From the NCBI RefSeq assembly GCF_000855665.1, contig NZ_JXSS01000064.1:1-61242 (forward strand): DNA of 61,242 nucleotides, written 5' to 3'. This DNA comes from Lysobacter sp. A03 (GTDB lineage: Bacteria; Pseudomonadota; Gammaproteobacteria; Xanthomonadales; Xanthomonadaceae). The position numbers and the translations under genes were made by a program. Each line of letters starts with the position of its first letter. The stretch's first letter is position 1. Below the pieces are notes generated by a model that worked only from the letters and a program-made list of their open reading frames with translations, ran no database searches and had not been told where the DNA came from. Shown here piece by piece: positions 27,323 through 34,802 of the stretch.

Positions 27323-27342
27323 CTGATATTGACCCATATCAG
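27323..27342. promoter_or_regulatory. Perfect inverted repeat upstream of porin gene
   Basis: CTGATATTGACCCATATCAG: two 7-base arms in exact inverted symmetry around six bases, ending 65 bases before the porin start. Read from 27329 it also gives TTGAC-N4-ATCAG, an 8/10 match to the FNR/Anr-type TTGAT-N4-ATCAA box. Position suits a transcription-factor site at about -40 relative to a start near 27375. Which regulator binds is not known. Confidence 0.5.
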
Positions 27343-27407
27343 TACGGCCAGGTCGCAACAATGTTGAGATGCGTGCCAGGATCCTTTCCCTCGACGAGGT
27401 ACACCCC

Positions 27408-28601
27408 ATGTCTCCCCCTGTTCCCGATCGCCGTCGCTGCCCGGCAACGATCAGCACTGCCATCCGCGCGTCCTTGCTGCTTGCGGCCACCGGACTTGTC
27501 AGTTTCGGCGCTATCGCCGCTCCCGCCGATGCCGATGGCTGGCAGTTCAGCGGTGACTTCCGCGGCGGCTACTTCGCCAGCGAGCGAACCGCGCGAGATG
27601 GCAGCGAGTCCGACGAGGACGCGCTCAACGCGCGCATCCGCCTCGCCTTCGAGCGCAACCTCAGTGAGACGTGGAGGTTCCGTACCCGGGTCGCCGGACG
27701 CTTCGGCACAGAGCAGGACGACATCGATGTCTACCTGCGGAGTTATGCGCCGACCCGCGGCGGTGCCGACTTGGGGGACATCACCCTGGACGAGGCGTAT
27801 TTCGGCTATCAGGCGCCAGATGACGGGCTACGCTTCAAGGTGGGCCGCATGCAGACCGCGTTTGCCGTGCCGGGCGTTGCCTCAAAGGGCCTGGACCGCA
27901 ACGACAGTCCCAACGTCGGGGTGAACTGGACCGACGGCGTGCACCTGGATATGCCCGTCGCAGGCGGCTGGCGCGGACACGTGATCGCCCAATACCAGGA
28001 CTCGAAGGGCAGCGGCAGCGTTACCGCGGCGCCGCTGGACTTCACTGCCAGCGGCAGCCGCACGACGCTGTTTCTGGGCCTGGAAAACAAACAGCGGGTG
28101 GGCGCGATCACCCAACGGATGCTGTCGCTGACCTGGATGCCCGACAGTCTGGCCGACCTCGGCCTGGCGAACCCGTCGCGGCAGGACTACGTCACCGTCG
28201 ACGCGCGCGTTGCCGCCGAATGGCCGGTGGGGACGGCCGGGGCGAGGTTCGTCACCGGCGCCGAGGTCGGGTACGCGCTGGAAACCCCCGTCGACGCCGT
28301 CAGCGGCACGGGTGGAACCGGCGACACCGGCGGCCTGGCGTGGCAGGTGCAGGCCAGCGTCTATGACTTTGCGCCCAACCACAATATCGGCGTGGCCGTA
28401 GGCCGCGCGGATGCGGGCTGGTTGATCTCGCCCGACTACCGCCCCAACGACAGTTCGCTGGAAGTGAGGTACCAGTGGCAGTTCCTGCCGAAGACGTCGA
28501 TGGAAGCGCGGGTGCGCGAGCGCCGTGAACTTGAGCACCCCACCGGCACTCGCGCGCGGGTTGATCGCGATCTTTACGTGCGGGTATCGCACAAGTTCTG
28601 A
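27408..28601 (+). CDS. Outer-membrane porin-like beta-barrel
   Basis: 397 residues from ATG 27408 with GAGGT upstream; an ATG at 27369 would add 13 residues. A signal peptide ends near AAPADA. The mature protein shows alternating aromatic/hydrophobic strands (WQFSGDFRGGYFASER, LNARIRLAFERNLSETWRFRTRVAGRF, EAYFGYQAPDDGLRFKVGRMQTAF) and ends in Phe (LYVRVSHKF), the BamA recognition signal. KVGRMQTAFAVPG resembles the strand-loop of alginate/phosphate-porin-type barrels. The cargo is unknown. A symmetric operator-like site lies just upstream. Confidence 0.85.
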   Translation: MSPPVPDRRRCPATISTAIRASLLLAATGLVSFGAIAAPADADGWQFSGDFRGGYFASERTARDGSESDEDALNARIRLAFERNLSETWRFRTRVAGRFGTEQDDIDVYLRSYAPTRGGADLGDITLDEAYFGYQAPDDGLRFKVGRMQTAFAVPGVASKGLDRNDSPNVGVNWTDGVHLDMPVAGGWRGHVIAQYQDSKGSGSVTAAPLDFTASGSRTTLFLGLENKQRVGAITQRMLSLTWMPDSLADLGLANPSRQDYVTVDARVAAEWPVGTAGARFVTGAEVGYALETPVDAVSGTGGTGDTGGLAWQVQASVYDFAPNHNIGVAVGRADAGWLISPDYRPNDSSLEVRYQWQFLPKTSMEARVRERRELEHPTGTRARVDRDLYVRVSHKF

Positions 28602-28664
28602 CTGAATTGTCGGCCCCGCAAGCGTTTGCTACGCTCGCCTGCACTCTGATCGGCGGGCAGCAGC

Positions 28665-29708
28665 ATGCACAGGCGACAGTTTCTCGCACACGCAGCAGGC
28701 GCTGCAGTTATCCTGCCGTTCCTGCGCGCGAGCAAGGTTTTTGCTACGCCCTCGTCCGGCAAGTTGCTGCCGGTTCCGCTGGCAAAAGGCGATTGGGTCG
28801 GGCTGGTCAGTCCCTCATCGGCCCTCAACGACGGGTTCGACCTGCAACTGGCGCAGGAGGTCATGCAAGCGCTGGGGTTCAAGGTCAAGACGGGCGAGCA
28901 CTACGCTGAGCGGCGAGGGCATCTGGCGGGGACAGATGCCGGGCGCGCCGGCGACATCAATGCCATGTTCTCCGATCCGGAGGTCAAGGCCGTCATCGCC
29001 ACGCGTGGTGGCTCCGGCGCGGCGCGCCTGCTTCCGCTGCTGGACTACAAGGCAATCCGCCGCAATCCCAAGGCGCTGCTCGGGTTCTCGGATATCACTG
29101 CACTCCACAACGCCATCCACGCGCAAACCGGGCTGGTGACCTTCCACGGCCCCAATGGCTCCGGCAGCTGGAACCGCTTCAACGTCGACCAGTTCGAGCG
29201 CGTGTTCTTCAAGCGCGAACTGATGCAATACCGCAATGTCCAGGACCCCGGCGATGAGCTGGTGCAGCGCCGCAATCGCACGATCACGATCGCCGGTGGC
29301 ACGGGTCGCGGCGAGCTCGTTGGCGGAAACCTGTCGGTCCTGGTGGCCCTGGCAGGGTCGCCCTACCTGCCGGATTTCACCGGCAAGATCCTGTTCATTG
29401 AGGATGTGTCCGAAGCGCCGTACCGCATCGATCGCATGCTCACCACGTTGAAGCTGATGGGTGTGCTCGACGCGATCGCCGGGGTGATCTTCGGTGATTG
29501 CAGCGACTGCGAACCGGGCAACGGCTACGGATCGCTGACGTTGTCGCAGATCCTCGACGATCATCTCAAGCCGCTGAAGATCCCCGCCTTCCAGGGCGCG
29601 ATGATCGGCCACATCCGCCAGCAGTTCATCGTGCCGGTGGGCGGGTTGGTGGAGATGGATGCCGACGCCGGCACTTTCCGCATGCTGGAGCCGGTGTTCC
29701 AGTCCTGA
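28665..29708 (+). CDS. LD-carboxypeptidase (S66 family), Tat-like signal
   Basis: 347 residues. The N-terminus MHRRQFLAHAAGAAVILPFLR has a twin-arginine motif (RRQFL). S66 features: DWVGLVSPSSALN, YAERRGHLAGTDAGRAGDINAMF, VIATRGGSGAARLLPLLDY, nucleophile region LLGFSDITALHNA, and FIEDVSEAPYRIDRML plus MIGHIRQ carrying the acid and base. These enzymes trim the terminal D-Ala from murein tetrapeptides (LdcA) or cleave microcin C-type compounds (MccF). E. coli LdcA is cytoplasmic; the exported form here should act in the periplasm. Confidence 0.93.
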   Translation: MHRRQFLAHAAGAAVILPFLRASKVFATPSSGKLLPVPLAKGDWVGLVSPSSALNDGFDLQLAQEVMQALGFKVKTGEHYAERRGHLAGTDAGRAGDINAMFSDPEVKAVIATRGGSGAARLLPLLDYKAIRRNPKALLGFSDITALHNAIHAQTGLVTFHGPNGSGSWNRFNVDQFERVFFKRELMQYRNVQDPGDELVQRRNRTITIAGGTGRGELVGGNLSVLVALAGSPYLPDFTGKILFIEDVSEAPYRIDRMLTTLKLMGVLDAIAGVIFGDCSDCEPGNGYGSLTLSQILDDHLKPLKIPAFQGAMIGHIRQQFIVPVGGLVEMDADAGTFRMLEPVFQS

Positions 29709-29953
29709 GCCGCGCAACGTTTGCGGCGTAATTGCACTGGTCTGATGATCAGCGCAACGATTCTGCGGACGCTGGATCTCGAGACCGCGTCGGCATTGGG
29801 GCGTCCGGGACACATTGTCTCGGGCAGTGCCTTGGTGGGCCCATCCCGTGGAACGCTGTAGGCCATGAGTGCCCGGTTTGACCCCGGCGGCGGGCGGCAC
29901 ACTCGAGCCCCGGACCATTCGGTCCTCATCCTCCCCCACATATCAGGACATCC

Positions 29954-30403
29954 ATGAGCACACATATATTGGAAGTTGCCGCCCGCAGTCAGTGGACATC
30001 AGGCGTACAGACGGTTACCCGGGTTCGTGATTTCGCACCCTTTGTCATGGACGAGCCGGCGGCTCTCGGTGGCCAGAACGAGGGTCCGAATCCCCTGGAA
30101 TTTCTCGTTGCATCGCTCAATGGCTGCAAGGGGGTGATGATCCCGTTGATTGCGCGCGAAATGGATTTCGAGTTCACCGAGTTGAACTTCGCAAGCGAAG
30201 GTGTGATTGACGTGCGTGGACTGATGGGACAAGAGGGAATCTCGACCCACTTCCAAAGCCTCGACTTCCAGGTGACCATCAGGACCGAAGAGTCCGACGA
30301 GCGCCTGAAGGCGCTGGAGGATGCGGTTTCCGCTCGATGCCCCATCTACAATCTCCTGCGCGAGGCGAAGGTTGCGCTGCGGACGCACTGGCGGCGAGCC
30401 TAG
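29954..30403 (+). CDS. OsmC family peroxiredoxin-like protein
   Basis: 149 residues. OsmC/Ohr fold: VRDFAPFVMDEPAALGGQNEGPNPLEFLVASLNGCKGVMIPLIAREM and a second cysteine in ALEDAVSARCPIYNLLREAKV. The two cysteines (LNGCKG and ARCPIY) are the redox pair that reduces organic hydroperoxides. Cytoplasmic. It stands alone between the LD-carboxypeptidase and amidohydrolase genes. The 245-base region before it (29709-29953) holds no gene; I see only a short CTGATGATCAG palindrome in it. Confidence 0.92.
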   Translation: MSTHILEVAARSQWTSGVQTVTRVRDFAPFVMDEPAALGGQNEGPNPLEFLVASLNGCKGVMIPLIAREMDFEFTELNFASEGVIDVRGLMGQEGISTHFQSLDFQVTIRTEESDERLKALEDAVSARCPIYNLLREAKVALRTHWRRA

Positions 30404-30461
30404 GAAAGGGCAACCTTCTGCTATCGTCGAAAGACGCGAAGGCGATCCATCAATGACAAAC

Positions 30462-30490
30462 AAGGGCCCGCCAATGCGGGCCTTCGTCGT
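30462..30490 (+). terminator. Possible weak terminator after osmC-like gene
   Basis: GGCCCGC and GCGGGCC pair around CAAT with one bulged base, but the following T-rich tract is broken (TTCGTCGTT). It lies between the OsmC stop and the amidohydrolase start. Low confidence. Confidence 0.4.
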
Positions 30491-30505
30491 TACAAGGGGA
30501 GTTGC

Positions 30506-32317
30506 ATGCTGATGTACTCGAACGTGTGGAGGGCAGGTTCGCTTGCAGTCCTGCTGGTCTTTGGAATGTCCGGCACCGCCTTGGCGCGCGACACCGGCAC
30601 GACGACCGCGATCATCAATGCGTTGGTCTTTGACGGCACCGGGAAAGCGGCCTATCCAGCCACCGTACTGATCCGCGATCAGCGCATCGTGGACGTGGGC
30701 ACCAGGCTGAGGGTGCCCAAGGGCGCGATCAGTGTGGACGCCGATGGCAAGACGCTCATGCCGGGGCTGTTCGACCTGCATACGCACTGGACACCCAATT
30801 CGAGTCCGTCCTCCAGCGCGGTCCTTTCGGGGGTCTATCTGGCGGCAGGCGTCACCACGGTCAACGATTTCCACCAGGCGCCGGAGTCCTATGCGCCGCG
30901 CCGCGAATGGCTGGGCAGCATGGTCGCGCCGCATGTCAACTTTGCTGCGCGCATGAGCACCCCCTTGGGTCACGGCGCCGACTGGGCCGATACGGCGACC
31001 ACGCGCTGGGTGAATTCGCCCGACGCGGCGCGCGATGCCGTCCGCGAGCTGGCGCCCTACAAGCCGGACATGATCAAGGTGTTCACCGATGGCTGGCGCT
31101 ATGGCCACATGCCCGACAACACCAGCATGGATCCGTGGACGTTGACGGCCCTGGTTGAGGAGGCGCATGCCAACGGACTCAAGGTCGCCACCCACACCGT
31201 CACCGCAGAACGCGCGGGATGGGCCGGCGACGCCAAGGTTGACCTGATTGCCCACAGCATCCAGGACCGCGTGGTGGATGCAGAGACCATCGCCCGGCTG
31301 AAAGCCGGTGGTACGTTTTACGCGCCCACGCTGGCGGTCTACGAGCCGGTCAAGATGGGCAGTTCGCAGCCGGCCGATCCCGAGTCTCCCGCGTTTCTGA
31401 GCCGCCAACGCAACTTCCGCAACGCGATGGAAAATGTTCGCGTGCTGCACAAGGCCGGCGTACCGATCGCGCTGGGCACCGACGCCGGCATGCCGGGCAC
31501 GCCACACGGTGCGGCCACTTTGCGCGAGCTGGAATTGCTTGTGCAGGCGGGCTTGAGTCCGGCCGAGGCACTGCAGGCAGGCACTGCAACCAGCGCGGCA
31601 GCCATCGGCTTGCAGGACGACCGGGGTCGCATTGCCAAGGGCCAGCGCGCCGACCTGTTGCTGGTGGATGGCAGACCCTGGGAAAACATCCAGGACATCA
31701 ACAAGCTCAGTCGGGTCTGGCTGGACGGCCAACTCGTGCTCGGCCCGGGCGCGCAACTGCCGGCCAGCAACTCGCGCCCGTACCCGCGGCCCGAAGTCGT
31801 GGGACCGCTGGTGGATGATTTTGAGCGTGCGGACGAGCGCACCGCCCTGGACACACTGCGCACCGACGACAATGACGGCGGCAACGACCGCACCTGGCAA
31901 TTGACCCGGGTCGTGGTGCGTGGCGAAGGCGGGCACGCGCTGCGGACCATGGCGCGGATGTCCAGCAAGGACCGGGCGTATGCCGCGGTGGTGCTGCCAT
32001 TGAGCCGTGGCTCGGTAAAGCCCGTAGACCTGCGTGGCTATCGTGGCGTGCGGTTCGACATCCGCGGAGAGGACGGCCGCCACGCGTTGATGGTCAAAGG
32101 ACTGGAAGGCGGGCGATGGAAAACCGCCATCAACGTGCAGCCACAATGGCAGCAGGTCAGCGTCGATTTCAGCCAGCTGGAGTACGCGCCCTATCGGGCG
32201 GTCGAGGGCGAGACCCTGCCATGGCGCGGCGACGATGCAACCGATCTGCAGTTCATCGTTGATGGTGAAGGCGCTGCAATGCCATGGTTTGAACTCGACA
32301 ATGTGGAGTTCTACTGA
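30506..32317 (+). CDS. Secreted amidohydrolase with C-terminal CIA30-like domain
   Basis: 603 residues, start ATG 30506 (a second ATG at 30512). Signal peptide ends near GTALA. The amidohydrolase TIM barrel has LMPGLFDLHTHWTPN (metal HxH), DMIKVFTDGW (bridging Lys position), VATHTVTAERAG, DLIAHSIQD and PIALGTDAGMPGTPHG (terminal metal Asp), closing with the composite beta-sandwich DLLLVDGRPWENI. From about residue 430 a second domain follows (LVDDFERADERTALDTL, YRGVRFDIRGEDGRHALMVK, WQQVSVDFSQL, FELDNVEFY), resembling CIA30/CBM11-like jelly rolls. The combination of an imidazolonepropionase-like hydrolase and a carbohydrate-binding-like domain suggests a secreted enzyme on a bound substrate. 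It is followed 46 bases later by an M20 peptidase gene. Confidence 0.88.
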   Translation: MLMYSNVWRAGSLAVLLVFGMSGTALARDTGTTTAIINALVFDGTGKAAYPATVLIRDQRIVDVGTRLRVPKGAISVDADGKTLMPGLFDLHTHWTPNSSPSSSAVLSGVYLAAGVTTVNDFHQAPESYAPRREWLGSMVAPHVNFAARMSTPLGHGADWADTATTRWVNSPDAARDAVRELAPYKPDMIKVFTDGWRYGHMPDNTSMDPWTLTALVEEAHANGLKVATHTVTAERAGWAGDAKVDLIAHSIQDRVVDAETIARLKAGGTFYAPTLAVYEPVKMGSSQPADPESPAFLSRQRNFRNAMENVRVLHKAGVPIALGTDAGMPGTPHGAATLRELELLVQAGLSPAEALQAGTATSAAAIGLQDDRGRIAKGQRADLLLVDGRPWENIQDINKLSRVWLDGQLVLGPGAQLPASNSRPYPRPEVVGPLVDDFERADERTALDTLRTDDNDGGNDRTWQLTRVVVRGEGGHALRTMARMSSKDRAYAAVVLPLSRGSVKPVDLRGYRGVRFDIRGEDGRHALMVKGLEGGRWKTAINVQPQWQQVSVDFSQLEYAPYRAVEGETLPWRGDDATDLQFIVDGEGAAMPWFELDNVEFY

Positions 32318-32363
32318 GCCTTGCCCTCGACTGTTTTGTAGTCGGCACCAAAAGGAGCCACAT

Positions 32364-33857
32364 GTGAAGTTGATGAGTAAGACCGCGCTGGCGATCATTG
32401 CCGCACTGGCACTGCAGGGTGCGGTTGTCGCTGGTCAGGGCGACGTCGCTGACCCTGACGTGTCCCGTGCCGATACCACTGCGGCCGTGGGCCAGCCCTT
32501 GCTGCAGCGCCTTGATGCGTACGCGCCGCAGATCATCCGCATGGCCGACCAGATGTGGCAGGAGCCCGAACTCGGCTATCTGGAGAACGCGTCTTCGGCA
32601 TTGATGCAGGAGGAGCTGCGGGCGCACGGGTTCCAGATCGAGGCCGGGGTGGCTGGGATGCCGACAGCCTTTGTGGCTACCGCGGGCAAGCGCGGCAAGG
32701 GACCGGTGATCGGCCTGCTGGCGGAGATGGATGCGCTACCGGGAATGTCGCAGGCGGCGGTTCCGCAGCGGCAGTCCATCGCCGGCCAGGATCCGGGCCA
32801 CGCCTGCGGGCATAACCTGTTTGGCGCCGGCACGGTGGGCGCAGCGGTGGCGTTGAAGGAATGGCTCGACAGCAGCGGCACCGAGGGCGAGATACGGGTG
32901 TTCGGCACGCCGGCCGAGGAGGGCGGCTCGGGTAAGGTCTACATGGTCCGCGACGGACTGTTCAACGACGTCGACGTGGCGCTGCACTGGCACCCCGACT
33001 CGCAGAATTCCGCTTCGCAGAGCATCAGTCTGGCCAACATCAGCGGCAAGTTCCGCTTCAGCGGGCAGGCCTCGCACGCAGCGATGGCGCCGGAGCGTGG
33101 ACGCTCTGCGCTGGACGGAGTGGAAGCGCTGAACTACATGGCCAACATGCTTCGCGAGCACGTCCCGCAGGAAACCCGCATCCACTACATCATCAGCAAC
33201 GGCGGCGGATCGGCGCCCAACGTGGTGCCGGCCTCGGCGGAAGCCTACTACTACGTTCGCCATCCCGATCCCGTGGTGGTGCGGAGCGTGTTCAATCGAT
33301 TGACCGACGCCGCCGAGGGCGCGGCGCTGGGCACCGGCACCAGCTTCGAATTCGAGCAGACCGGCGGAGTGTTTAGCCTTCTGCCCAACGACACGCTGGG
33401 CAAGGTCATGCATGCGTCCCTGCAGCAGGTGGGCGGCGTGGAATACAGCACCGCGGACGTCGCGTTCGCAAAAGAGCTGCAGACTCACCTCGAGCAGCAG
33501 GTCGATATCAGCGAGGCGTCCCAGGTAGCACCGTATTCGGTCGACGGCGACGGGTTTGGTTCGACCGACGTCGGCGATGTGAGTTGGGCGGTTCCCACGG
33601 TCGGCATGGGAGCTGCGACCTGGGTGCCCGGCACGCCCGCGCACAGCTGGCAGGCGGTGGCCGCATCGGGCATGGGCATCGGCCACAAGGGCGCAGTCGT
33701 GGCGGCCAAGGCGCTGTCATTGACTGCGATGCGGCTGTTCTCCGAGCCGGAGCTGGTGCAGCAGGCGCGCGCGGAGTTCGAACGCCGACGCGGCAAGGAT
33801 TTCCGCTACGAGCCGTTGCTGCAGCGAGAGAAGCCGCCGCTGGACTACCGGAAGTAA
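32364..33857 (+). CDS. Secreted M20-family amidohydrolase/peptidase (AbgB-like)
   Basis: 497 residues from GTG 32364, which has AAAGGAG seven bases upstream; ATG 32373 is an alternative. A signal peptide ends near GAVVAG. M20D features: MWQEPELGYLENASSALMQEEL, GLLAEMDALPGM, DPGHACGHNLFGAGTVGAAVALKEW, RVFGTPAEEGGSGKVYMV, DVALHWHPDS and GQASHAAMAPERGRSALDGVEALNYM. The AbgB-like subgroup cleaves aminoacyl amides such as p-aminobenzoyl-glutamate. Secreted here. It probably forms an operon with the preceding secreted amidohydrolase, suggesting extracellular turnover of peptides or amidated compounds. Confidence 0.92.
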   Translation: MKLMSKTALAIIAALALQGAVVAGQGDVADPDVSRADTTAAVGQPLLQRLDAYAPQIIRMADQMWQEPELGYLENASSALMQEELRAHGFQIEAGVAGMPTAFVATAGKRGKGPVIGLLAEMDALPGMSQAAVPQRQSIAGQDPGHACGHNLFGAGTVGAAVALKEWLDSSGTEGEIRVFGTPAEEGGSGKVYMVRDGLFNDVDVALHWHPDSQNSASQSISLANISGKFRFSGQASHAAMAPERGRSALDGVEALNYMANMLREHVPQETRIHYIISNGGGSAPNVVPASAEAYYYVRHPDPVVVRSVFNRLTDAAEGAALGTGTSFEFEQTGGVFSLLPNDTLGKVMHASLQQVGGVEYSTADVAFAKELQTHLEQQVDISEASQVAPYSVDGDGFGSTDVGDVSWAVPTVGMGAATWVPGTPAHSWQAVAASGMGIGHKGAVVAAKALSLTAMRLFSEPELVQQARAEFERRRGKDFRYEPLLQREKPPLDYRK

Positions 33858-33893
33858 TCAGAACGCGCGCCTGGCAACCGAGGTGCGCTTCCC

Positions 33894-34802
33894 TTACCCG
33901 GTGCGTTCGTCCGGCGGCAATTTTGCCCCGTCCTGCGCAGCCTTCAGCCGCATCAGGTGGCCGTGGAGCATTTCCGTCGACAGGCCGTGCAGTGACAGAC
34001 GGTAGCCCGCGCGCAGAGTGGACATCGGCACCAGCGGGTGTTTGTTGTTGACCAGTCCGAGGTGGTCGCGGGCGTCGAGGATGGTAGCGACGTAGATGCC
34101 GATGGTTTCATCGAGCTGCAGCGAATTGGTCGCCCGCCAGAAGTCGTCATCGCTCAGGAACAGCTGATAGACCGGGGTGAAAAGCTCGATCGCGCTCTGC
34201 AGGTCGAGGAAGTTCCGGCGCCGGTTGGGCATGTCCTCGATCCGCAGATGGTCCGGCTGGTGCATCATCGAGAAATCCGGCGTTTCGACCTTCCCGAGCT
34301 GCTTGCCGCTGGCGCGCAGCGCGCTGTTGAGCCGGATCACGAAATTGTAGAGGTTGAGGTCGTGGACCAGATACATGTCCGGGGCGACGTCGGCGATTTT
34401 TTCCGGTCGCAAGGGATTGGTCTGGATATCGACCGGTGCATTGGCAGCGATGAAGGACAACGCCTGCGAGCCGATGCAGAAGTGGCGCAGGATCAGCCAG
34501 TTGGCCTCCGGGCGGATGAAGTTCTGCATCCCCCAGGCAAGCAGCCGGTGGAGCGTGGGCGAAAACGCCAGTTTGCGTGGAGTGAACACCTTGAGTATCT
34601 GCAGCAGGATGATCGCCAGCCGCGCAAACGGGCGGATGAAGGGCAGCACGTACTGGCGTGACCTCGAGCTGGAGTCCACCAGCCAGGCGTGTTTCACCGC
34701 CGGATCAATCGGTGTGGACTGGTCCAGGTACAGCGCCAGCCACGGGCTGGGATCGCGCGGGTCATGTTCCTGCTCGAGGAAGTCCGGGGTGCGCTGGGTC
34801 AT
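33894..34802 (-). CDS. Unknown protein, third gene of KAS-diiron operon
   Basis: 302 residues, start ATG 34802 overlapping the TGA of the fused ketosynthase gene (ATGA). It begins MTQRTPDFLEQEHDPRDPSPWLALYLDQS and has one hydrophobic stretch (RPFARLAIILLQILKVF). Polar regions follow with several His/Asp-rich segments (LILRHFCIGSQALSF, MYLVHDLNLYNFVIRLNSAL, FSMMHQPDHLRIEDMPNRR). I recall similar proteins annotated DUF6999, but no function is known. Tight coupling to the hydroxylase and ketosynthase-diiron genes implies a part in the same pathway, perhaps as a membrane-associated partner or tailoring enzyme. Confidence 0.8.
   Translation of the reverse strand: MTQRTPDFLEQEHDPRDPSPWLALYLDQSTPIDPAVKHAWLVDSSSRSRQYVLPFIRPFARLAIILLQILKVFTPRKLAFSPTLHRLLAWGMQNFIRPEANWLILRHFCIGSQALSFIAANAPVDIQTNPLRPEKIADVAPDMYLVHDLNLYNFVIRLNSALRASGKQLGKVETPDFSMMHQPDHLRIEDMPNRRRNFLDLQSAIELFTPVYQLFLSDDDFWRATNSLQLDETIGIYVATILDARDHLGLVNNKHPLVPMSTLRAGYRLSLHGLSTEMLHGHLMRLKAAQDGAKLPPDERTG

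Noticed and set aside
29739-29755. Short palindrome CTGATGATCAG between LD-carboxypeptidase and osmC-like genes
   Set aside because: Too short to stand out from chance, and no promoter elements are placed sensibly around it.
29999-32398. 799-codon minus-strand open frame
   Set aside because: Antisense to the OsmC and amidohydrolase genes, both with conserved motifs on the plus strand.
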